From Sphingomonadales bacterium EhC05 (GTDB taxonomy: Bacteria; Pseudomonadota; Alphaproteobacteria; Sphingomonadales; Sphingomonadaceae), in contig LXYP01000022.1 in assembly GCA_001650955.1 (NCBI GenBank), forward strand, positions 1 through 64,000: DNA of 64,000 nucleotides, written 5' to 3'. The notes beneath the pieces were generated by a model. It saw only the letters and a program-made list of their open reading frames with translations. It ran no database searches and had not been told where the DNA came from. Both the position numbers and the translations under genes were made by a program. Below are positions 35,571-45,135 of this stretch, one piece after another (positions within the stretch are counted from its first letter, which is position 1; the number at the start of each line of letters is the position of its first letter).

Positions 35571-36050
35571 ATGTCGGCGAAGCGGATCAACCCGCGCCTT
35601 GCCAAGTTGCATCGCTCTTATTCTGTTGAAGAGGTGACGCGAACGCTTGGCGTGCACAAAGGCACAGTCCGGAACTGGATCAAGGCGGGATTGCCGACCG
35701 TTGAAGGAGCGCGGCCTGTTTTGATATTGGGCATTGAATTGCGTGGCTGGCTGGAAAAGCGGCGAAAAGCAGCAAAGCGCCCATGCCCGCCCGGAACGAT
35801 CTATTGCTTCAAATGCCGTGAACCACGTCCGCCAGCATTGGGCATGGTGGAATATGTTCCGATGAACGCCAAATCCGGCAACCTGAAGGCCATGTGCGCT
35901 GATTGCGAAACCTTTATGCACCGTCGCACGCGGCTAGGCTCTATCGACGCCGTGATGCCAAATTTGGACGTTCAAATAAGGGAAGCATCGCCAAGCCTAA
36001 TAGAGCGGACGAAACCTTCCCTAAATTGTGACAAACTGACGGAGCAATAA
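35571..36050 (+). CDS. HTH / zinc-ribbon island protein
   Basis: The 159-residue product has an N-terminal helix-turn-helix (about 15-65; YSVEEVTRTLGVHKGTVRNW) and a zinc-ribbon with CFKCREPR and CADC (about 83-115). The tail is variable. It lies nine bases after the Xis-like gene and three bases before the second recombinase. It is probably a DNA-binding accessory of that recombinase. Confidence 0.75.
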   Translation: MSAKRINPRLAKLHRSYSVEEVTRTLGVHKGTVRNWIKAGLPTVEGARPVLILGIELRGWLEKRRKAAKRPCPPGTIYCFKCREPRPPALGMVEYVPMNAKSGNLKAMCADCETFMHRRTRLGSIDAVMPNLDVQIREASPSLIERTKPSLNCDKLTEQ

Positions 36051-36053
36051 ACC

Positions 36054-37142
36054 ATGGCAAAGCACAACGCAGCAAACACCCGGATCAAGCGGGAATATTT
36101 TCAATATTTGAAAGAAGCAATGCGTCGGAACGAAAGCTCCATTGACGCGGTTGCGAAGGCGCTGGCGCGCTTTGAAGAAGCGAACGGGCACAAAGACTTT
36201 CGCAAATTTCACAAGCAACAGGCGATGGCGTTTAAAAAGAAGCTAGACACCCAAAATTCTGTTCAAACAGGTAAGCCGTTAAGCCGCGCTACCGTTCATT
36301 CCACGCTTTCCGCACTCAAAGCCTTTTTTATCTGGCTTGCTGGCCAGCCGGGTTACAAATCCAAGTTGGCATATGACGATGCTCAATATTTCAATCTCTC
36401 GGACAAAGATGTCCGCATTGCCAAGGCGAGCCGCGAAAAGCCGGTGCCGACATTGGAGCAAATCCATTATGTGCTGGCGTCCATGCCAGGCGGTAGCGAC
36501 ATTGAGCTACGCAACCGCGCCCTGATAGCATTTGCGATTCTCACCGGTGCACGTGACGGCGCGATGGCTTCACTCAAGTTGAAGCATATTGATTTGGCTG
36601 AAGGCGTTGTCCACCAAGACGCCCGCGACGTTCGGACAAAGGCGTCCAAGTCATTCTCCACGTGGTTTTTCCCTGTTGATGGCAAAGCCTTGGAAATCGT
36701 CACTCAATGGTGTCAGCATTTGCGGTTGAATATGCTTTGGAACGAAGATGACTCGCTATTTCCGAAAACCCAAATTGGATTGGGACCGGAAGGCGGCTTT
36801 GTGCCTGTTGGGTTGGCTCGCGAAGGATGGAAAAGTGCAGGACCGATCCGCGACATCTTCAAAGCAGCATTTGAATCGGCTGGTTTGCCCTATTTCAATC
36901 CGCACAGTTTTCGCAATACGCTAGTCCAGCTTGGTGAGCGCCGTTGCACTACTGCGGAAGAATTTAAATCATGGTCTCAGAATCTTGGTCATGAACGCGT
37001 GTTAACAACTTTGACCAGCTATGGCAGCGTGCCGCCGCATAGACAGGCCGAATTAATCCGTTCAATGCAATCAACAGGGGCCTCAACAGCAAAAAGCGAA
37101 ATGCAAAGGTTGGCCCGACTGGTGCTCGAAAATCCGGACTAG
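36054..37142 (+). CDS. Second tyrosine recombinase
   Basis: The 362-residue product has a SAM-like N-terminal domain (about 15-100) and a catalytic domain with Arg in ILTGARDGAMASL, HSFRNTLVQL, LGHERV and Tyr in LTSYGS. It is unrelated to the integrase at 33044 in its arm-binding region. Together with the preceding HTH/zinc-ribbon gene it forms a unit often carried in integrated elements. It may be a second, internal mobility module or an accessory resolvase. Confidence 0.88.
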   Translation: MAKHNAANTRIKREYFQYLKEAMRRNESSIDAVAKALARFEEANGHKDFRKFHKQQAMAFKKKLDTQNSVQTGKPLSRATVHSTLSALKAFFIWLAGQPGYKSKLAYDDAQYFNLSDKDVRIAKASREKPVPTLEQIHYVLASMPGGSDIELRNRALIAFAILTGARDGAMASLKLKHIDLAEGVVHQDARDVRTKASKSFSTWFFPVDGKALEIVTQWCQHLRLNMLWNEDDSLFPKTQIGLGPEGGFVPVGLAREGWKSAGPIRDIFKAAFESAGLPYFNPHSFRNTLVQLGERRCTTAEEFKSWSQNLGHERVLTTLTSYGSVPPHRQAELIRSMQSTGASTAKSEMQRLARLVLENPD

Positions 37143-37217
37143 ATCAGAAAAGAAGATGCAGTCCAAAGTCTTGGCCTTATAGTCACGGTGAATCAGATAC
37201 TCACATAGGGCTATAAG

Positions 37218-39527
37218 ATGCAATTGACGGAACAAGAACAACAGGATGTCATCCGGTATATTGAAGCTGGAAAGCCGTTGCCCGATAAATATCGTTTCCT
37301 GCTATTTGATGACAAGCGCGAAGTGGAACTGGTTTGGAACGGTAAGACAAATGAAGTTTGCAATGTCGTATTGCCTTTTCAAACAATTGAACAGGTCGAT
37401 GAGCCGCGTGCCGAGAAGCAGGGAAATGAGGTCCTGCAAGGTTCGCTTTTTGAAACCGACCATCGCGGACGTCAGCTAAAAGGCTGGACCAACAAGCTGA
37501 TTTGGGGTGATAATAAGTTGATTTTGTCATCGCTCAAAAATGGCCCGATGCGCGAGGAAATAGAACGCCAAGGCGGGATCAAACTTATTTACATCGATCC
37601 GCCCTTTGATGTCGGTGCGGATTTTTCCATGGATATTGAGGTGGGGGATGAAACCTTCACCAAGGATGCGAATATCCTAGAGGAAATCGCATACCGAGAT
37701 ACATGGGGTCGCGGCACGGATTCCTTTATTTCTATGATTTACGAACGCTTAATTTTACTGCGGGATTTGCTAGCTGATGACGGGACGATTTTTGTCCATT
37801 GCGATTGGAGAGTGAATGCATTCTTGCGCGTCGTTTTGGACGAGGTTTTCGGGAAACAAAATTTCATAAATGATGTCACTTGGAAGCGAGCAAATACCGT
37901 AAAGGGAAACACTGGCCAAGGTGCAAAATTCTTCGATACCAACACCGATACGATTTTGATTTACGCTCGTTCGGAAAAATTTCAGTTTCACCCTCAATTC
38001 GGCCCCTATTCTCAAGATTATATAGATGGATTCTACAAATACATAGAGGAAGGAACCGGGAGGCAATATCAACTGATAAGCATGACCGCTCCTGGCGACG
38101 CTTCAAAAGGTAATCCGAGATATGAAGTTCTGGGTGTATCCAGATACTGGCGATATTCGGAGCAAAAAATGAAGGAGTTGATTGAAAAGGGACTTGTCGT
38201 TCAAACCAAAGAAGGAAACGTTCCACGAAAAAAATTGTACTTAGACCAAGGCGAGGGTGTGCCAGTCCAATCCCTATGGGATGACATTGGGGGACTAAGT
38301 TCTCAGTCTTCAGAAAGAGTCGGTTATCCAACGCAAAAACCAGAAACGTTGCTAGAACGCATTATTAAAACATCATCGAAACAGGGTGACCTTGTTGCAG
38401 ATTTTTTTGCAGGTTCTGGCACAATGGCTGCCGTTGCGGAAAAGCTTGGACGGAAATGGATTGCCAGTGACCTTGGAAAATTCGCAATTCACACAACGCG
38501 AAAACGCATGATCGGTGTCCAGCGCGAATTACAAGAGTCAGGCAAAGATTATCGTGCTTTCGAAATCCTCAATCTTGGCAAATATGAACGCCAGCATTTT
38601 GTTGGAGTGAACCCCAATTTACGGGAAGAAGAACAGCAGAAGCAGTTACAGGAGCGCGAGAAAGCTTTCCTTGCCCTTATTATGCGTGCCTATCAAGCCG
38701 AAGCCATTGATGGCTTTGCAGTCTTTCACGGCAAAAAATCGGGGCGGCTGGTTGCGATAGGCCCGGTCAATCTTCCAATTACGCGCCTGTTTGTTGAAGA
38801 AATTATCTTGGAATGCCGTAAAATGCATATCACCAAAGTAGATATTTTAGGCTTCGAGTTTGAAATGGGGCTTTTCCCCAACGTGCTCGAAGAGGCACGG
38901 TCCAAAGGTATCGACATTGCACCCAAATATATTCCCGCCGATGTGTTCGACAAACGTGCAGTGGAACGCAATCAGGTTGTGTTTCATGACGTAGCCTTCA
39001 TCGAGGTCAAGCCACATATTAAAGGTAATAGTGTTGCCGTTGAATTGACCGATTTTTCGGTATTCTATTCACAAGACAGCATCAAAAATGCTGAGGCGAC
39101 TGTCAAAAACAAGGGCAGTAAAATCGTTGTTGAAAAAGGCCAGATTGTTAAAGTCAGTAAAGACAAGGATGGGATCGTCACCCGCGAAGAACTTACCAAA
39201 AAATGGACCGATTGGATTGATTATTGGTCGGTCGATTTCGACTATGAAAGTAAACGCGAGTTGATCCGCATACAGCGCCTTTTGCCGGGGCAGGACTCTT
39301 TGACCGGTTTAGAACCTGATCAGCAGGAACTAGGTGAATATGAAGAGCAATGGACGGGCGATTATATTTTCGAGAATGAATGGCAAAGTTTTCGTACCAA
39401 AAAGGACAGGTCGCTCGATCTGACCAGCATCGCGAAGGAATGCGAGCCGGGGCAACGCAAGATAGCTGTCAAAGTGGTCGATATTTTTGGAAACGACACC
39501 ATGACGATCCTTGGAATTTCGCTATGA
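37218..39527 (+). CDS. Type III-like DNA methyltransferase (Mod)
   Basis: The 769-residue product is an N6-adenine methyltransferase of beta arrangement. The catalytic DPPF (about residue 126, IYIDPPFDVG) precedes the AdoMet motif DFFAGSGTMAAV (about 393). The long C-terminal part (450-769) is probably for target recognition and Res contact. The gene order Mod-DUF262-Res and the overlap (ATGA with the next gene) mark a restriction operon. It should protect host DNA at its target site. Confidence 0.88.
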   Translation: MQLTEQEQQDVIRYIEAGKPLPDKYRFLLFDDKREVELVWNGKTNEVCNVVLPFQTIEQVDEPRAEKQGNEVLQGSLFETDHRGRQLKGWTNKLIWGDNKLILSSLKNGPMREEIERQGGIKLIYIDPPFDVGADFSMDIEVGDETFTKDANILEEIAYRDTWGRGTDSFISMIYERLILLRDLLADDGTIFVHCDWRVNAFLRVVLDEVFGKQNFINDVTWKRANTVKGNTGQGAKFFDTNTDTILIYARSEKFQFHPQFGPYSQDYIDGFYKYIEEGTGRQYQLISMTAPGDASKGNPRYEVLGVSRYWRYSEQKMKELIEKGLVVQTKEGNVPRKKLYLDQGEGVPVQSLWDDIGGLSSQSSERVGYPTQKPETLLERIIKTSSKQGDLVADFFAGSGTMAAVAEKLGRKWIASDLGKFAIHTTRKRMIGVQRELQESGKDYRAFEILNLGKYERQHFVGVNPNLREEEQQKQLQEREKAFLALIMRAYQAEAIDGFAVFHGKKSGRLVAIGPVNLPITRLFVEEIILECRKMHITKVDILGFEFEMGLFPNVLEEARSKGIDIAPKYIPADVFDKRAVERNQVVFHDVAFIEVKPHIKGNSVAVELTDFSVFYSQDSIKNAEATVKNKGSKIVVEKGQIVKVSKDKDGIVTREELTKKWTDWIDYWSVDFDYESKRELIRIQRLLPGQDSLTGLEPDQQELGEYEEQWTGDYIFENEWQSFRTKKDRSLDLTSIAKECEPGQRKIAVKVVDIFGNDTMTILGISL

Positions 39528-41512
39528 AGGCGGGGCCTATCGAAATCGGTCGACTTCTCCAATCACGCCAAAGGTTCTGCGTCCCAATTTACCAGCGGCA
39601 CTATGTCTGGACTAAACAAAAACAATGGGAGCCGTTTTGGAATGACGTCCGCACAAAGGCAATTGAATGCTTAGCTGGTCGCGAGCGCCGCTTCTCCCAT
39701 TTCATGGGTGCTGTCGTATTGGAAGCGAGGGGAGGCTATTCTAGCCGCAACGTCACATCATTTCAGGTAGTAGATGGACAGCAACGTCTGACGACTTTCC
39801 AGATATTTTTGGCTGCGGCACGAGACTATGCTCAAATTTGCGGTTTTGACAAAACGGTTCAACAGATCAATGACTATTTGGTAAATGATAAACCTCATTT
39901 GATGGAAGAGCCTGAAGTTGAAATCTATAAGGTTTGGCCAACTCAATATGACCGGAAGCTTTTCACCGATATTATAAACGGAGACCGCGCTTCCCTTCGC
40001 ACGAAATATCGTTCTCATTTTTACGTGAATCGCGACAAAATATATGAATATAGTTCAGTTCCACCCCTACTAGGTGCCTACGGATACTTTTTTGATCGCA
40101 TCAAATACGCGGTCGAAAGCGATGATTTGGAGGATGAATTTGCGCCGGAACGAGAGTCTGAAATCTCTGATGAGTCGACCCCGACTCCATCGGTTTCGAC
40201 TCCGGACGAAGTGAAGCTCGATACGCTGTGGCAGGCGCTGGTCGAAGAGTTCAAAATTGTTGAAATTGTGTTGGAGGATGGCGATGATGCACAAGTAATA
40301 TTTGAAACTTTAAACGAACGCGGCGAACCGTTGTTAGCTGCTGATCTTGTCCGAAATAATATTTTTTATCGAGCGGATGCGGCGGGCGAGAATGCAGAAA
40401 AGCTCTTTGCCAAACATTGGAAATCTTTCGAAGATCCGTTTTGGAATGTTAAGGAAAAGCAGGGTCGGTATAAAAAGGATCGGATCGAGTTCTTTCTATC
40501 AAACTTTATTGCCGCCAAAATCGCCGGTGAAGTGAATCTCACAAAGCTTTTCAGTGAGTATAAAGCGTTTTTGAAACCATCGAAAAAATCGGCGTCACCC
40601 CGATACCTGAGCGTCGCACATGAATTGCAAGAATTAGAGAAATACGGTGCGATATATAAAGAACTAATCGACCGACGATCAAAATCCAGTTTGGCTAAGT
40701 TCTCTCGTCGTTTGATGCCGTGGGATGTCACGACGGTTTATCCGCTCACATTGCGCATTTGGGCTTCGGACATGTCCGGCGCACAAAAGAAAGCGTGTTT
40801 TGATATGCTTCTTTCCTTTATTGTGAGACGGAGTATTTGCGGTCTAACCACCAAAAACTACAACAAATTCTTCTTAATGGTGGTTGCGTCGCTGGACGCT
40901 TCTGAGTGGAATCCAACGCGGCTAGCCCAGTTTCTACTTTCACAGACTTCCGAAACGGGCCGCTTCCCGCGCGACGAAGAATTTGCATCTAAATGGACTC
41001 ATACCCCAACCTACACCCGAATCCAGCCGAGCAAAGTGCGAGCGGTTCTGGAAGAAATTGAACTCAGGAAACGAACAAAATTTCACGAGACCTCTGAACT
41101 GTCTATGGGCTTGACTGTTGAGCACATACTTCCACGGACATGGCAAGACAATTGGCCGTTATCCAGCAATACCACTCCAACGTCAGAACAAGTCTTGGCC
41201 GCACTTTACACAACGAACGAAGATGAATCCGTAGTTGGCGAGTTAGTTCGGCGGAATAGGCTTATGGAGAATATTGGAAACTTAACACTTCTAACTTCAC
41301 CATTGAATAGTTCAGTAAGTAACGGCCCCTTTTCTAAAAAAAGAAAAGCTTTAGAGACGCATTCGCTTTTAGTGCTCAATCGGGAGGTTACATCAAATCA
41401 TTCGTGGAATGAGGATGCAATAATCAAACGCAGTAAGAATCTGTTCAAGACAGCAAAATTAATCTGGAAGTTTCCTGATGAGCATCCAAACGAAAAGGAA
41501 GCGAATATCTAA
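39524..41512 (+). CDS. DUF262/DUF1524 protein (GmrSD-like) inside the restriction operon
   Basis: The start is the ATG at 39524 (MKAGPIEIGRLL) overlapping the mod stop; a longer frame lies inside mod. The 662-residue product has a DUF262 domain with VPIYQRHYVW and VVDGQQRLTT (about residue 82), and a C-terminal DUF1524 with the HNH-like VEHILPRTW (about 532). Families with this pair include the nucleotide-dependent modified-DNA nuclease GmrSD. It ends in TAATG shared with res. It may give the system a second nuclease or an NTP-sensing control subunit. Confidence 0.85.
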   Translation: MKAGPIEIGRLLQSRQRFCVPIYQRHYVWTKQKQWEPFWNDVRTKAIECLAGRERRFSHFMGAVVLEARGGYSSRNVTSFQVVDGQQRLTTFQIFLAAARDYAQICGFDKTVQQINDYLVNDKPHLMEEPEVEIYKVWPTQYDRKLFTDIINGDRASLRTKYRSHFYVNRDKIYEYSSVPPLLGAYGYFFDRIKYAVESDDLEDEFAPERESEISDESTPTPSVSTPDEVKLDTLWQALVEEFKIVEIVLEDGDDAQVIFETLNERGEPLLAADLVRNNIFYRADAAGENAEKLFAKHWKSFEDPFWNVKEKQGRYKKDRIEFFLSNFIAAKIAGEVNLTKLFSEYKAFLKPSKKSASPRYLSVAHELQELEKYGAIYKELIDRRSKSSLAKFSRRLMPWDVTTVYPLTLRIWASDMSGAQKKACFDMLLSFIVRRSICGLTTKNYNKFFLMVVASLDASEWNPTRLAQFLLSQTSETGRFPRDEEFASKWTHTPTYTRIQPSKVRAVLEEIELRKRTKFHETSELSMGLTVEHILPRTWQDNWPLSSNTTPTSEQVLAALYTTNEDESVVGELVRRNRLMENIGNLTLLTSPLNSSVSNGPFSKKRKALETHSLLVLNREVTSNHSWNEDAIIKRSKNLFKTAKLIWKFPDEHPNEKEANI

Positions 41513-44193
41513 TGGCACTCCATCCCGACTTTCCTGATAGCCCGCATGCCATTCTTGATCCGTCAATCCGATGGTTCCCAGCCGATGAAGCGTTGCGCGA
41601 AACCAGCATGGACAAGCTTATGCCGCCATTGGTCGCGGAACTGCGCAAAAAGGTCAAAGCCTTCCGCGATGGCGGCTATGCAGGAGCGAGTGATACCAGC
41701 CAAAGCCTGCTGACTTGGTGGTTTAAAACCCAGCATCTGATGCCAAAATCAAACGGTCCGATGGAAGAGTTTGAGTATTATTTTGCACAGCGCGAAGCCT
41801 TGGAAACCATTATATATTTATATGAGGTGGTTGGCGTTAAGGACAAGCACGACTTAATGCGTTTTGATAGCAGCGGCGCTGTTTCGTCGGGCATGTTTGA
41901 CGAAAGCTGGCGGCGTTTTGTTACCAAGATGGCGACCGGTAGCGGCAAGACCAAGGTGATGAGCCTCGCGTTGGCTTGGAGCTATTTTCACAAGCTATAT
42001 GAGCCAGATTCGGAGCTATCCCGTAACTTCCTAGTGATCGCTCCAAACATCATCGTATTGGACCGGATATACAAGGATTTTGAAGGGTTGCGTATTTTCT
42101 TCGAAGACCCGGTGTTACCTGACAACGGCTTCGAGGGGCGCAACTGGCGCGACGATTTTCAGCTTACATTGCACAAGCAAGATGAGGTCCGGGTCACCCA
42201 GCCGGTCGGCAATATTTTCCTGACCAATATTCATCGCGTCTATTCCGGAGATGATGTGCCGCCATCGCCGGATGATGAAGATACAATGGACTATTTCTTC
42301 GGCAAACGTCCGACCGGTGCTACAACGGATAGCAGTGTCGATTTGGGCATGATCGTGCGCGATATTGACGAACTCATGGTTCTGAATGATGAGGCCCACC
42401 ATATCCACGACAAGAGTCTTGCATGGTTCAAATCGATTGAAGACATTCACAATAAGCTTTTACAAAAGGGCGGCGCTCTTTCCTGCCAGATAGACGTTAC
42501 CGCAACGCCAAAGCACAATAACGGTGCAATTTTCGTCCAGACGGTTTCCGACTATCCGCTTGTCGAAGCGATTTATCAGAACGTCGTGAAACATCCCGTT
42601 CTGCCCGATGCCGCCAGCCGAGCAAAACTCCAGGAACGGCAAAGCGCAAAATATACGGAAAAATATGCTGACTATCTCGATCTAGGCGTAATCGAATGGC
42701 GTAAGGCGTATGAAGAACACCAAAAGATGGGCAAAAAATCCATCCTCTTTGTGATGACTGACGACACCCGAAACTGCGATGATGTTGCGGCGTATCTTGA
42801 AGGAACATATCCCGATCTGAAAGATGCGGTGCTGACTATTCACACTAAATCGAACGGTGAAATTTCAGAGGCGGCAAGTGGTAAAGCAAAGGAAGAATTG
42901 GAGAAGCTAAGAGAGCTTTCGAATAATATCGATGATGCTTCCAGCCCATACAAAGCGATAGTTTCGGTCTTGATGTTGAAGGAAGGCTGGGACGTTCGCA
43001 ACGTTACAACCATAGTCGGTTTGCGCGCGTATTCCGCCAAGAGCAATATTTTGCCAGAGCAGACGCTAGGCCGGGGGTTACGCAAGATGTATCCGGGTGG
43101 AATCGAAGAATATGTAAGCGTTGTGGGAACGGATGCGTTCATGGAGTTTGTCGAGTCAATTCAGCGCGAAGGAGTTGAACTTGAACATAGCGAAATGGGC
43201 AAAGGGGCAAAGCCCAAGACGCCTATTGTTATTGAGATTGACACCGAGAATGACACCAAAGACCTAGATGAACTTGATATTGAAATTCCGTTGCTGTCTC
43301 CCCGATTGCACCGGGAATATAAAAACCTAGCTGATCTAGATATTGAGACACTCAGGTTTCAATCCGCAATTTATCAGATGTTCAGTGAGGAAGAGCAGCG
43401 GGAGATTGTTTTCAAGGATATTACCACCGGAGAGATTTCGCATACCACAATTCTAGATACCGCCGGGATTGCAGATTATCGGAGCGTTATTGGCTATTTT
43501 GTCCAGACGATCATGAAAGACCTGCGGCTGGTAAGTGGATACGATACACTTTACGGCAAGGTGAAGTCTTTCGTTCAAAATCAGCTTTTTGGAAAAGCTG
43601 TCGATCTGGAGCATCCCAACACCATCCGAAACCTATCGGAAATGCCAGCGACCAAAACGTTAATCAACACTTTCAAAAAGGCCGTCAACGAACTGACTGT
43701 TCGCGACAAGGGGGATGCTGAAATTCGCGACACTATCAAACTTCGCAATACGCGGCCTTTTGTCGTCAAAGACCAAGGCTATCTGGTGCCAAAGAAGTCT
43801 GTCTTTAATCGGGTGATTGGCGATAGTGGTCTGGAACTGAAATTTGCCAGTTTTCTGGAGGGCTGTTCGGATGTGACTTCGTTTGCGAAGAATTATTTGG
43901 CGGTAAATTTCAAGCTCGACTATTCCAACTCGGAAGGCGGAATTTCCAATTATTATCCAGACTTCATGGTGAAAGGCACCGATGGCACAATAACGATCGT
44001 TGAAACCAAAGGGCAGGAAGATGTCGATGTGCCGCTAAAAATGGAGCGTTTGAAGCAATGGTGCGAAGACGTGAATGCAGTGCAGACCGATGCCGAGTTT
44101 GATTTTGTATATGTTGATGAGGACAGCTACAAAAAATATGCGCCGAAATCGTTTCATGAATTGAAGTCGGCATTCACCGGATTTAAGAGTTAG
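41512..44193 (+). CDS. Type III restriction endonuclease subunit (Res)
   Basis: The 893-residue product has a superfamily 2 helicase: Walker A MATGSGKTKV (about 139-148), DEAH-type VLNDEAHHIH (about 290), and C-terminal helicase motifs (MLKEGWDVRN, EQTLGRGLRK). Near the C-terminus is a PD-(D/E)xK nuclease (YYPDFMVKGTDG, IVETKG). It should translocate on DNA and cut unmodified sites with Mod. Its ATG overlaps the DUF262 stop. The gene ends just before the right attachment site. Confidence 0.9.
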   Translation: MALHPDFPDSPHAILDPSIRWFPADEALRETSMDKLMPPLVAELRKKVKAFRDGGYAGASDTSQSLLTWWFKTQHLMPKSNGPMEEFEYYFAQREALETIIYLYEVVGVKDKHDLMRFDSSGAVSSGMFDESWRRFVTKMATGSGKTKVMSLALAWSYFHKLYEPDSELSRNFLVIAPNIIVLDRIYKDFEGLRIFFEDPVLPDNGFEGRNWRDDFQLTLHKQDEVRVTQPVGNIFLTNIHRVYSGDDVPPSPDDEDTMDYFFGKRPTGATTDSSVDLGMIVRDIDELMVLNDEAHHIHDKSLAWFKSIEDIHNKLLQKGGALSCQIDVTATPKHNNGAIFVQTVSDYPLVEAIYQNVVKHPVLPDAASRAKLQERQSAKYTEKYADYLDLGVIEWRKAYEEHQKMGKKSILFVMTDDTRNCDDVAAYLEGTYPDLKDAVLTIHTKSNGEISEAASGKAKEELEKLRELSNNIDDASSPYKAIVSVLMLKEGWDVRNVTTIVGLRAYSAKSNILPEQTLGRGLRKMYPGGIEEYVSVVGTDAFMEFVESIQREGVELEHSEMGKGAKPKTPIVIEIDTENDTKDLDELDIEIPLLSPRLHREYKNLADLDIETLRFQSAIYQMFSEEEQREIVFKDITTGEISHTTILDTAGIADYRSVIGYFVQTIMKDLRLVSGYDTLYGKVKSFVQNQLFGKAVDLEHPNTIRNLSEMPATKTLINTFKKAVNELTVRDKGDAEIRDTIKLRNTRPFVVKDQGYLVPKKSVFNRVIGDSGLELKFASFLEGCSDVTSFAKNYLAVNFKLDYSNSEGGISNYYPDFMVKGTDGTITIVETKGQEDVDVPLKMERLKQWCEDVNAVQTDAEFDFVYVDEDSYKKYAPKSFHELKSAFTGFKS

Positions 44194-44280
44194 AAAGAGA
44201 GTTTGGGGGCCATATTGGGGGCCACTTCAAAATTGCAATGAGTATTATTGCATAATATCAATGACATGAATGTCAATTTT

Positions 44281-44299
44281 GAGTCCTCTTCTGGCACCA
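44281..44299 (+). repeat. Right attachment site of the restriction island
   Basis: GAGTCCTCTTCTGGCACCA repeats the tRNA-Leu 3' end (32858-32877) with one G fewer. It bounds an element of about 11.4 kb. Just before it (44205-44223) TTGGGGGCCA occurs twice, as it does near the integrase. Confidence 0.8.
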
Positions 44300-44409
44300 T
44301 ATGAAAGATAAAAACAAGAACATGAAGCTCTTTTTCGTCACTGGCCGAGAATGTGAAGCGATCTACAGATTAAAAGTCAGTTCTTGAAGTTAACTAAAAA
44401 TTCTTCTAA

Positions 44410-44426
44410 CTGTCACTATATGACAG
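44410..44426. promoter_or_regulatory. Palindromic operator upstream of abiEi
   Basis: CTGTCA CTATA TGACAG is a perfect 6-5-6 inverted repeat that ends 13 bases before the antitoxin start. It overlaps a plausible -10 region. Autorepression by the AbiEi antitoxin through such repeats is known for the family; its use here is inferred. Confidence 0.6.
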
Positions 44427-44439
44427 TATTGAGAATTTT

Positions 44440-45135
44440 ATGGATAAGCTGACTAAGCAGGTATTGGATGCAGGATATGCTGACCGTGTTTTAACGGAAC
44501 GGCAATTGGCGCGTATTTTAGGTGGCAGTGATGATCGTCGCTATGGCTTGGTAAAACGCGCTATGCAAGCTGGCTCACTTGTGCAGATCAAGCGTGGACA
44601 CTATGTCTTGGCGGATCGCTATCGGACCCATCCCCCACACCCATTCCGATTGGCGCAAGCTGTTGTTGTTGGAAGCTATGTTTCCATGGAGACAGCCTTG
44701 GCGTTTCACGGCTGGATTCCAGAAGCTGTTTTCACAACGGTTAGCGTAACGCCTGGGCGAAAATCGAAAGAGCTCGACCACTCCGCCTTTGGCCGGTTCT
44801 CCTTTTATCCGCTGGCGCTTCACAAATCTGCTTTTCTTGTTGGAGTTGAACGACGCAGCATCAGCAATCAGACGGTGTTGGTTGCAAGACCGTTGCGCGC
44901 CTTGCTGGACCTAGCGGCCTATAAAAAGCTGAAATGGGACGGAATTGGTTGGGTCATGAACGGTATGCGAATTGATCAGGATCATCTAGTGCAAACGCCC
45001 AAAAGGGAATTTGTTGCATTGCGGAAAGTCTATAAACACAAAGCCGTTCTGGAGTTTCTCGAACAACTTGAAAAAGAAGTCGCTTTGCTAAAAACATACC
45101 GGAAGGCGGTGACCAAGGAAGACCTTTTGCAATGA
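44440..45135 (+). CDS. AbiEi-type antitoxin
   Basis: The 231-residue product has an N-terminal winged helix (about 15-60; LTERQLARILGGSDDRRYGLVKRAM, seen in shorter parts, and IKRGHYVLADRY). The C-terminal AbiEi domain contains SYVSMETALAFHGWIPEAV. It should repress the operon and counter the toxin encoded next. Its stop overlaps the toxin start (ATGA). It lies in a short segment bounded by two copies of the island attachment site. Confidence 0.88.
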   Translation: MDKLTKQVLDAGYADRVLTERQLARILGGSDDRRYGLVKRAMQAGSLVQIKRGHYVLADRYRTHPPHPFRLAQAVVVGSYVSMETALAFHGWIPEAVFTTVSVTPGRKSKELDHSAFGRFSFYPLALHKSAFLVGVERRSISNQTVLVARPLRALLDLAAYKKLKWDGIGWVMNGMRIDQDHLVQTPKREFVALRKVYKHKAVLEFLEQLEKEVALLKTYRKAVTKEDLLQ

